A model generated the notes under the pieces. It worked only from the letters and a program-made list of their open reading frames with translations, was not told the origin of the DNA and ran no database searches. A program made the translations under genes and the position numbers. 64,000 bases of DNA. It comes from Prorocentrum cordatum (Eukaryota; Sar; Dinophyceae; Prorocentrales; Prorocentraceae). Shown piece after piece: positions 31,131 through 41,500 of the stretch (within the stretch, counting starts at the first letter, position 1; the number at the start of each line of letters is the position of its first letter). The DNA is taken from contig CAUYUJ010000658.1 of assembly GCA_963575745.1 (NCBI GenBank), positions 529,001 to 593,000 on the forward strand, written 5' to 3'.

Positions 31131-34100
31131 ACGGTTCACCGCTGGCGCCAGTGCCTCGTAGAGCTCTTGGGCATCGATGAGCTGGAGGAATTTCGGCGCG
31201 GGGTGGAGCTGGTACCTCGTAGAGCTCTCCGTTAGCGATGAGCTAGAGGAATTCCGGCGCGGGGTGGAGCTAGTTGGTCGACGCGACCAGAAAGGACAAA
31301 GTGGTAACTTTTGGGTGGTTTTGCGAATATTTGAAAGATATTTGGCCATGTATTTTGAGAAACCAGATTTTTCGCACCTGTAAACTCTAAGCGCACTTTT
31401 GCTATCGAAACACTTGGGGGAACTAACTTCGTGTCGACATCAAAGTCATGAATTTTGATTTCTCCGTGAAATGATTTCAGAAGCTCTATCTTTCGATTCT
31501 AAGCACTCTTATGTGAAAGGAGCTCTACGAGGTTCCCGGCGGTGACCAGGTTGACGGTTCACCGCCGGCGCCAGTGGACGCTACCAAGTTTCGAAAAGGG
31601 ACGAGATCATACTATGTGCGGCCTGGCTCATCCGATTTTGCAGCTCTAACCATTCGTTTGGGCTGATAATTGCGCAGAGCGAGCTTTGGGTTCCCGGCGG
31701 TGACCAGGTTCACATGCAGAGGTCTGAACTCGGTCTGCTACTCGAGCTAGATCCGCGAAACTATTCGTATCGCGCAGATAATCTCGACAGGGACTGTCCG
31801 TTTTCTGTATTTAACTCGAGCTCTAGGGGCGCTGCAGAGCTGATACGCACAGGAACTAATACAGAATAATCAGGCGCGTTCGTCTGTTGCATCCACAGTT
31901 CTGAAGTCGGTCTGCTACTCGAGCTAGGTCCGCGACACTATTTGTATTGTTCGAGTCGCCTTGAGAGGTGCTGTCCGGTTTCTGTACTCAACTCGAGCTT
32001 TAGAGCTGATACGCACAGAAACCAATCGAGAATAATCAAGCGCGTTCGTCTGTTGCATCCAGAGGTCTGAACTCGGTCTGCTACTCGAGCTAGGTCCGCG
32101 AAACTATTCGTATTGTTCGAGTCGCCTTGAGAGGTGCTGTCGGTTTTCGCACGTAACTCGGGCTGTAGGAGAGCTAGAGAGCTCATGCGCAAAGAAACTG
32201 ATTCGGTATCATCAGGCTCGTTCGTCTGTTGCATCCAGAGGTCTGATCTTGGTTTGCTACTCAGGCTATCCGCTCAGGCTGAAAAACTATTTATTCTCTG
32301 CTGATTCTTTGGACGTAATATATGGTCAGGAAGCTCCACGAATCCCCCGCGGTAAGAAAGGTTGACGGTTTACCGCCGGCGCCCAGTTGTGGTAACTTTG
32401 GGTGGGGTTTGCAATCTTTGTGCAACAATGTAAAGTTCGTTTTGGGAACCGTTATTTTTCTCACCTGTAGTGGGTTCTGCGGCGTCCGCCAGTGAAATTC
32501 TCAGGTCCGTAGCTGCAATATTACTATCAAAGACTTGAGGGAACCGTCGGCCGTTTCGAGCATCTTGACACGCGTTGACGGTTTTCTGTGCTGCTCAAGA
32601 TTTAGATACAGAGCTGCTACTTACAGAGACCGATTCAGAATCATCAGGCGTGTTTGTCTGTTCCATCGAGAGGTCTGAACCCGCTCTGCTACTCGTAGAG
32701 ATCTTGGGCATCGATGAGCTAGAGGAATTTCGGCGCGGGGTGCAGCTAGTTGGCCAACCCGGCTCCGATGGACCATGTGTGAACTTTGGGTCGGTTGGAC
32801 GAACTTTGTGAGAGATTTGAACATTCATTTTGAGAGCCGGTATTTTTCGCACCTGTAGTGGGTTATTCCGCGCTTGCCAGTCAAATTCTCAGGTCTGTAG
32901 GCGCAGTTTTACTATCAAAACACTTGGCGGAACCGTCTTTGGATACAAACATAAAAACGTGATTTTTCTAGTTTTTTGGGTCTCGCTCCAGACTCTTCCT
33001 GCATGTGTACCGAGGGGCGCCATGCGAGAACAGAGCTCTACGAGGGTCCCGGCGGTAACCTGGTTGAGGCTGTAGCAGAGCTATAGAACTCGTGCGCGCA
33101 GAAAACGATCCAGAAGCATCAGGGGCGTTCGGCTGTTCCATCGAGAGGTCCGAAATCGCTTGGACTGGAACACTATTCGTTCTCTGCATTTTTTCGACAT
33201 TTTATATGGTCAGGAAGCTCTGCCAGTCCCCCGGGGTTAAGGAAGGTTGACAGTTTACTGCCGGCGCCCAGTTTGCTGACTTTTGGTCGGTTGAAATTAA
33301 CTCGTAGAGCTCCCCTGCAAGTTGTTGCTGGAAGCTTGAGAGTAATTCCGGGGCGCTGGAGAGCTAGTTGGCAAGAGAAATCTCGACGGACCTTTTGCTG
33401 ACTTTTGGTCGGTTGAACATTTTATTCTCGAAACTCAACCATTCGTGAGAGCTCTAGTATTTCTTCCCGTGACATTCGATCTTATTCCCGCTCGCCATCT
33501 TGATCTCGGCTCGATCGGGTACCTTTTACTGCCAAAAAGCGTCCAGACGGGATCGGCCGTTTCGAGTCATATTGATACGCGCTGTCAGTATATTGGCCTT
33601 AACTCGAGATACAGGACAGCTACACAGCTGGTAAGCAACCTTATCCATTCAGAATCATGAGGCGCGTTCGTTGCATCCAGAGGTCTGAACTCGTCTGCTA
33701 GCCGAGCTAGGTCGGCAAACCTATTCGTATTATTCGAGTCATCTTGACAGGCACTCTCGATTTTTTTGTACTTAACTCGAGCTATAGGTCAGCTACAGAG
33801 CTAATACTTGCAGAAAACGATTCAGAAACATTCGTCGCGTTTGTCTGTCGAATCCAGAGCTCTGAACTCGGTCTGCTGCCCGATCTAGAATCGCGAAACT
33901 TTTCGTATTGTTCGAGTCATCTTCAGAGATGCTGTCGGTTTTCTGCACTTAACTCGAGCTGTAGAAGGGCTACAGTGCAGGTGGTCACAGGAATCGATTT
34001 GAAGACGTCAGGCGCGTCGGTCTGTCGATTCCAGAGCTTGGAACTCGGTCTGCTGCCCGAACTAGGTCCGCGAAACTGTTCGTGTTGTTCGAGTCATCCT

Positions 34101-36951
34101 GAGAGGTGCTCTCGGTTTTCTGCACTTAACTCGGGCTGCAGGGGGGCTGCAGGGCTGGTAATTACAGAAACCGATTCGGAGACATCAGACGCGTCCGCAT
34201 GTTGCATTCAGAGGTCTGAACTCGGTCTGATACTCGAGCTGGGTTTACGAAACTTTTCGTTTTGTTCGAGTCATCTCGAGAGGTGCTGTTTACGCACGTA
34301 ACTCGGGCTGTAGGAGAGCTACAGAGCTCGTACAGAAAACAATCCAGAAGCATCGGGGGCGTCCGGCTCTTGCATCGAGAGGTCTCAAATCGCTTGGGCT
34401 GAAAAACTTTGCGTTCTCTGCATTTTTTTCGACATTAAATATTGTCAGGAAGCTCTACGAGTCCCCCGGCGGTAAGAAATGTTGACGGTTTACCGCCGGC
34501 GCCCAGTTCGGGCGTAGGGTTGAGCTAGTTGGCCGACACTAGCTTAAGAGACAATGTGACGACTTGGGCTCGGTTTACCTCGTAGAGGTCTTCGGCAAAG
34601 AGCTAAGAGGAATTCGAGGGCAGGCTAGAGCTAGTTGGCCGGGCTGACCAAAAGAGACGATGTGGTAACCTTGGCTCGGGTTTTTTCACTTTATGCAACA
34701 TTTCGAAATTCGTTTTCAGAAGTCAGATTTTCATTCCCTGTAGTAACTCGTAGAGCTTCCCTTAGCAAGTTATTGCTGGAAGCTTAAGAGTAATTCCGGG
34801 GCGCTGGAGAGCTAGTTGGCAAGAAAAACCTCGACGGACCTTTTGGTGACTTTTGGTCGGTTGAAAATTTTGTTCTCGAAATCCAACCGTTCGTTAGAGC
34901 TCTAGTATTTTTTCCCGTCATATTCGATCTTATCCCCGCTCGCCATCTTGATCTCAGCTCGATCGGGTATCTTTTACTGCCAAAAAGCGTCCAGGCGGGA
35001 TCGGCCGTTTCGAGTGATCGTGACACGCGCTCTCGGTATATTGCACTTAACTCGAGATACAGGACAGTTACAGAGCTGGTAAGCACACCTCATCGATTCA
35101 GAATGATGAGGCGCGTTTGTCTGTTGTATCCAGAGGTCGGAACTCGTTCGGCTAGCCGAGCTAGGTCCGCAAACCTATTCGTACTATTCGAGTTCTCTTG
35201 ACAGGCGCTCTCGGTTTTCTGTACTTAACTCGAGCTATATGACAGCTACAGAGCTGATGCTTGCAGAAACCAATCCAGCATCATCAGTCGCGTTCGTCTG
35301 TTGAATCCAGAGCTCTGAACTCGGTCTGCTGCCCGATCTAGAATCGCGAAATTATTCGTATTGTTCGAGTCATCTTCAGAGATGCTGTCGGTTTTCTGTA
35401 CTTAACTCGAGCTGTAGGGCGGCTACAGTGCTGGTAGTCACAGGAATCAATTTGGAGACATCAGGCGCGTCCGCCTGTCGAATCGAGAGCTCGAAACTCG
35501 GTCTACTGCCCGAACTAGGTCCGCGAAGCTATTCGTATTGTTCGAGTCATCCTGAGAGGTGCTGTCGGTACTCGGGCTGTAGGGGTGCCGCAGGGCTGGT
35601 AATCACAGGAATCGATTTGGAGACATCAGACGCGTCCGCCTGTCGCATTCAGAGGTCTAAACTCGGTCTGATACTCGAGCTAGGTTCGCCAAACTATTCG
35701 TATTGTTCGAGTCATCTTGAGAGGTGCTGTCGATTTACGCACGTAACCCGGGCTGTAGGAGAGCTACAGAGCTCGTACAGAAGACAATCCAGAAGCATCG
35801 GGGGCGTTCCGCTGTTGCATCGAGAGGTCTGAAATCGCTTGGGCTGAAAAACTATTCGTTCTCTGCAATTTTTTCCGACATTATATATTGTCAGGAAGCT
35901 CTGCGAGTCTCCAGGCGGTAAGGAAGGTTGACGGTTTACCGCCGGCGCCCAGTGTGGGTGGTTTTGCGGAAAATTGAAGGATATTTGACAATTCATTTTG
36001 AGAAAGTAGTTTTTTCGCACCTGTAGTGGGTTATGGCGCGTCCGCCAGTAGAATTTTCAGGCCCATAGGTGCAGTATTGCTATTGAAACACTTGGGGGAA
36101 CCGACGTTGGATAAAAACAGAAAAACGTGATTTTTCGAGTTTCTCAGGTCTTGCTCTAGACGCTTTCTACATGCTCACCGAGGAGCGCCGTGTGAGAAAA
36201 GAGCTCTACGAGGGCCCCGGCGGTAACCTGGTTGACGGTTTACCGCCGGTTCCCAGTCCCTCGTAGAGCTCTTCGGCATCGATGAGCTAGAGGAATTCCG
36301 GCGCCGGGTGGAGCTAGTTGGCCCACCCGGCCGGGGCGGACAAATTGGTGACTTTTGGTCGGTTTTGCGAAAATTTGAAAGATATTTAACAATTTATCTT
36401 GAGAAAGCAGATTTTCGCGCGTCGCATTGACATATAAACTCCTCTGTGGCAGCAGCCCAGCTCTCCCGATGTATTTTCTTATGAGTTGACTTCCGGGAAC
36501 TGAGCGAATATGAACATCGAAAAAATCGGCAATCAAGATTTTCGAAAAAATATATTTCATGCCTCTACTTTGATTCTCAGCACTCTCATCATTGTACGGA
36601 GCTCTACGAGGTTCCCGGCGGTGACTAGGCAGACGGTTTACCGCCGGCGCCAGTTGGCGGACCCGGCCAGAATAGAAGATGTGATGACTTTGGGTCGGTT
36701 TTGCTAAGATTTAAAAGATATTTGACAATTCATTTTGAGAAAGCAGATTTCTCGCACCTGTAAACGAATATGAGGGCCTCTGCGTCTTAATATGAGCTCT
36801 GTAGGCGCACATTTACTAACAAAAAACTTGGGGGAACCAACTTCATGTCGACATGAAAAAAAATGAATGGTCACTTTTTCGAGAAATGCCTCCAGAAGCT
36901 CTCTCTTCCGACTCTCAGCTCTCTTACGCGCTCTACGAGGTTCCCGGCGGT
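31131..36951. repeat. Satellite/module array between Ret-E1 and Ret-F
   Basis: 5.8 kb without a gene; paralogous to 50917-55738 in its first 4.8 kb. It holds hairpins near 31542-31575, 32345-32380, 33235-33270 (stem degenerate), 34465-34500, 35914-35947, 36218-36252 and 36617-36650. Two hairpins are cut in the loop and fused to other repeat phases: GACCAGGTT|CACATGCAG (about 31705) and ACCTGGTTGA|GGCTGTAG (about 33066); both junctions recur in the second copy. Confidence 0.85.
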
Positions 36952-37473
36952 GACCAGGTTGCTGCTGTCCCTCCTCGGGGATCTCAGCGGTGGCCTGGCC
37001 CGTCGGGGGCCTCCTCAAGCCTGTCTCCTCAGGCTGCCCCTTGGGCGGCCGTGGGCGCGCGTGGGTGCGCGCTGGCCCATAAGTTCGTGTACTTCGTCGG
37101 CTGCAACCTCCTGGACGTGCTGCGCATAGGTCGCTGCATTTGTTCCCTGCTCGTGTTAGCGGGTGAGCCCACACGTGCCGCTGGAGGCGCAAGGCCGCTA
37201 CCTGTTGCACTTGTATCTTTGCTGTTTGCTTGTGATACTCTTGGGAGCCCGGCACTTACCAGTTTTGCTCTGGCAGTTGAGAAGGACACTTTGACCGTTT
37301 TTGTTGCAGCAGATTTCATCACGTACCGACTTTCACCTTCACGGGTTTGGGATAAGTGTCTTGAAGAACTCGAGGACGAACACTATCGTGATCTGGAGGC
37401 TAGTAGGTGCCCTACTTGTCGAGCTTATCGGTATTCTACTTCCAGTTGTGGGCAGTGTGATCTTAAGAGGAAG

Positions 37474-38586
37474 ATGGTTCCGACTTCTGATGATGATATG
37501 GGAACTGAGGGCAACGGAGAGAAGCGACAGAGGAAGCTCCTGGAAGATAGACGTCTTCTTGGTGATGCCGAGGGTGGTGGAGGTGGGGCAGTTAGTGGGA
37601 ATGGAAGTGGTAGTAGTGGAGGAGGAGGAGGTGATGCTGGAGATCTGGCCACTATGCTCCGTGCACAGTTCGATGCCATGCGTGAAGATATGCAGAGGAT
37701 GCTTATGCAGAACTCTGTTGACATCAAAGAGCAGATTCAAACGAGGGTATCAGAGCAGGTTGCCCCTATTGCTTCGTCGGTGCAGGAGATTCGTTCAGCT
37801 CAGGAGGCCCAGGCGAAAGAGATCAAAGCACTTCAGTCTCAGATGAACTCTAGAGATCCCTGGGCAGATTCATCATCTCTGGGAGGTGCGTCTACTCGTG
37901 ATTCTCGGACTGCTGACTTCCAGAGACCCTTTGTACCACATGTTCCGACTTGGATCCAGGTGAGCGGCTTCGCGCAAGAGGACCCCCGAAAGGTTGAAAC
38001 TCGAGATAAGGCCAAGATCCAGGTCACCACGGTTAGGAACATGATAGGTAAGTTGTACACACTATCGCAAGCACGGGAGAGTGACGTTACTAAGATCTTC
38101 GACAGAGGTAGGACGGACGGGGATATCGCTTCCAATCGATTTGGTGTGACCAAGTTTCGCATATACTTCATGCCAGGGACTTCGAAAGAGACGGTCTGGG
38201 AAGTACGCAACGAGTGGGCCTCAGCCTGGTCCAATTCGTGCCCTGATCTGGTCGGTTGTCAGAATAGTTTTGGACCATACAAAGACCGACACCTCGGTTG
38301 GTTTGTCCAACCGGCACCACAGGACCGACGTAGAGTGGGGGAGACTCGCAAGGCGACTGCGATCTTTCATAAGCTCAAGACTGTTGCCACTGCTCTCATC
38401 ACTTTTGAGCCTGAAGGGCCTGCAAAGGCTTGGGCATACCTGCAGAAGGATAGTCAGAGTGATAAAGTGTGTGTAGGTACGTGGACGGATACCGTGGGAT
38501 GGAAGTTCGTGTCCGAGCGGGTCCAGCACATCGATCCAGATCTGGACTGCAAGACTTGGGAGAGGCAGGTGAATAGCAGCTCGTGA
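37474..38586 (+). CDS. Ret-F ORF1 protein (glycine/serine-rich linker, coiled coil, C-terminal domain)
   Basis: 370 residues from the first in-frame ATG (37474); the frame is open without ATG through the whole 512-nt leader. It begins KMVPTSDDDMGTEG with an acidic and basic stretch, a Gly/Ser linker (about 37573-37635), then a coiled-coil region (MLRAQFDAMREDMQRMLMQ to IKALQSQM, about 37654-37845). It ends with a domain sharing FGVTKFRIYFMPGT and a following W and V with Ret-B ORF1. Upstream of the ATG are CPTCRAY and CGQC (about 37411-37460), a possible CxxC pair if a non-AUG start is used. Role inferred from LINE ORF1 proteins: RNA binding in the RNP. Stops at TGA 38584-38586, in frame with ORF2. 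Confidence 0.75.
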   Translation: MVPTSDDDMGTEGNGEKRQRKLLEDRRLLGDAEGGGGGAVSGNGSGSSGGGGGDAGDLATMLRAQFDAMREDMQRMLMQNSVDIKEQIQTRVSEQVAPIASSVQEIRSAQEAQAKEIKALQSQMNSRDPWADSSSLGGASTRDSRTADFQRPFVPHVPTWIQVSGFAQEDPRKVETRDKAKIQVTTVRNMIGKLYTLSQARESDVTKIFDRGRTDGDIASNRFGVTKFRIYFMPGTSKETVWEVRNEWASAWSNSCPDLVGCQNSFGPYKDRHLGWFVQPAPQDRRRVGETRKATAIFHKLKTVATALITFEPEGPAKAWAYLQKDSQSDKVCVGTWTDTVGWKFVSERVQHIDPDLDCKTWERQVNSSS

Positions 38587-41500
38587 CGGTGCCCAGCTTC
38601 TGTTGGAGGTTGGAACGTTCGGAGGTTGGGAAGATACACCTCCGAGTGCATGAATCACATTGCCGAATTAAAGATTTCCATCGTCGGGGTCCAAGAGAGC
38701 CAGTTCTTACACGACTTGGATCTTGCAGATGCGGGTTGGGATATACATCGCTCGGCAGATGAAGGGGAGAACGTGGGGAGACGGGCTGCCATCTTGTGCC
38801 GAGGTGTATGGAGACATCTGCTTATCGATGTTGTGTGTGGTCGCCGCTGGGTCATTGCAATCTTTCGCAAGCTCATCTTCGTTTCTGTCTATCTCCCTCA
38901 TAAGGAGTCTGAGCGGGGTGCACAGGGTGAAGCACGCCGTTCTCCTGAAGGGTTTCTTGCTAGTTTCAAGCTCTATACGGACGTGTTATCGGATCTTGTT
39001 GCACATGTCTCTGCGGCCAAAAAGCGATTTCACATTGAGGAGGTTGTTATCTCGGCTGACGCCAACGTGGAGGTTTTCCCGCACCACAGGATCAATGGGG
39101 TGGAGGTTACGGGGGAGGCGGTGAATGGGCCTATACGTAAGAGGGGGAGGTCTAGTGGAGGTGACGAAAGTAGAGCCAACAGGATGAGGGAGATGTGCTC
39201 GGGGGCCTTTCTGACGACCATGGGGGCCCTCAAGTTGCAGCTAGCCAACACTTTTGGGACTCGTCAGCCTACTTGGAGACACAATTCGAGCACATACGAG
39301 CACGTCTATGATTATCTTGCGGTCCCAGCTTCTTGGATGACTCCAGAGGTGACTTGTTCCTGGGTTGTGCCGTCCCAGGTCCCACGGTCGGAGGCGACGG
39401 AAAGGACGTTTAGCGATCGCAAGCTCTTGTGTGCCGATATGCCCGCCCAGCATGCTCAGTTGAGGTATCGACGTCGGCCTCAGCTCAAGACCTGGAAGCT
39501 TCAGCCAGGGTTCGAGCTCCAGCAGACAGCCGGCTTGGAGAGAGCGATTTGCCAGCCCGAGCTCGTGAATCAGATCCACACGGATGTAGGTTTTGAGGTC
39601 ATGACACAGAGTATACTTGAGGGTGCCAGTGAGACTTTGGATATCTCCCGTTCCCGTGGTCAGCCTGTTTCAGACTATCCCAGATATTCGGAGGAGGATT
39701 TACTGATAAAGGAGGAGTTCTTTAAGGTCAGGAAGAGGTGGAGGGTGGCACGATATGGCGGGGCTAACGTGGGACAGGAGGAGTACGAGGGAGTCCAGGA
39801 GGAGTACAAGGGGACAGCAAGGAGGTGGCGTCGAGTACGTAAGCGCCATGATCGTGCATGTGAGCTTTACCGTATTCGTGATGGTGTCCGTCGTAGGCCT
39901 GTTATTACGCACATGTATGTTGACGGGGTCCTCACGCGTGACCAGGAGAAGTGGATTGAGGGCCTTCGGCGGCATGGGCTCCTGAGGTACTCCTGCGATC
40001 CCCACCGACAGGACACCAACGCGTGCTTGGATGAGCTTAAGAACCAGTGTAAGGCCCTGCGAGACTCTGGAGAGCCCCACCGCAACCCGATCAACATGGG
40101 TCTCTTGCTGGAGGCACGGTCTAGACTCAGGGAAGGACGGGCAACAGGTGCAGACGGGGTGACGTCATCGGTGCTCAAAGCATTGCCATGGGAAGCCCTC
40201 CGACACATACTTACCTTATTCCGTTTGCTGTACGATCAGAAACATGTTTCACCGAAGTCCTGGAGAGAGATCTTGGTATGCTTGATGCCTAAGAATCCCA
40301 AGGCTCGTGATTTTGAAGAAACGCGGGCCCTCTCACTTCTTTCTCATTTTGGTAAGTGGTATAGCAGTTGTCTATGTGTACTTCTAGAGCACCGCGTTCG
40401 GCAGGCTGCACCGCCAGGTTGCAACTTATATGGCTTTATTGCGGGGCACAAATGTTATGAGGTCACGGCCCCCCTCAAACGTCTTGCTCAACACGGCGTT
40501 GTGTGGGGGAAGGAGGAGAGTCTTTATCTTGCAAGTGCTGACATTGAAAAGGCGTTTGATAATTTCACGGTGAGATGTGCAGCAGAGGCGCTTTTATTCC
40601 ATCATGTCCATCCTGCCCTTGTGTATGCTGTCTTTGAGAGTTATGCTTGTAATACGGCAGAGATCAGCTTCCAACAGTGTTCTACGACCATCTCGTGGGA
40701 TACTTGCATACGTACAGGCTCCTTGGAGGCGCCTTTGCTGTTTGTTGCCCAGACACTTCGTATGCTTGCACCAGTGACGGCAGGTTGGAGGCAGTCTGGA
40801 TACGGCGTCAGGCTCACTGATGAGGCATCCAATCTCTTGGTCAACCACTGGCTGTGGGCAGACAATATTTTGCTGGCAGCAGCTTCCAGGCGAGAACTGA
40901 CTCATATGCTCGAGGACTTGACTGGGGTCCTCCACCGCTTCGGTTTCAACTGGAAAGCATCTTCGATGGAGTTCTTGGCTTGTGGCGTTCAAGGTCCATT
41001 GCAGGATATCCGCCTGCCTGTACCGGGGCTCCTGCCTGCTGAGATGGGTAGGAAGCGTTCTCGTGGGGCTTCCCAGAGCGCCGCAGGCCCTTCGGAGGAG
41101 ATGATAGTGAGGCAGGTGGAGAGGATGGAGGTTCTCGGCACGCTATTGGATGTACGATTTCAGGATCATGACGACATTAAGCACCGACTGGAGAAGGCAC
41201 GGAGGGTCTTCATGAGTGAGATTTCTTTTTACTCGTCGCCCGTGGTTCCGCTTCGTTGTAAGTTTCAGCGTTATGATAGCAGGGTCAGAAGTTGCTTTCT
41301 GTACGGCTTGGAGGGTACGACTCTGGATTCGAGTAGTATCCAACAGATACATGCAGCTGAAGGCAACTTCTTGTCCACCATGAGACGTCTCAAAAAGAAG
41401 ATCACGGAGTCCTGGGGAGAGTACTGGGGCAGGAGGATTAAGGGTGGCCGTCGCTTATTGAAGTGGGCCCGTAAGCCTTCGATGGTCCAGCTCGCCCTTC

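Larger units (their letters stand above)
22875..34796. repeat. Higher-order repeat, copy 1 (contains Ret-D and Ret-E1)
   Basis: 11.9 kb matching 34797-54580 in the same order. Anchors: leader CCGGGG...CTGGAGAGC (22875/34797), GTGTGGGTGGTTTTGCGG (24037/35953), TTTTGGACGCTACGAAG (25049/43116), Ret-E (28972/48562) and CTACCAAGTTTCG (31577/51366). Without Ret-D and its duplication it is about 8.97 kb, close to copy 2 without Ret-F and Ret-G (about 9.18 kb, of which 0.2 kb is a deletion inside Ret-E1). Only scattered substitutions are seen on reading the two side by side. Confidence 0.82.
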
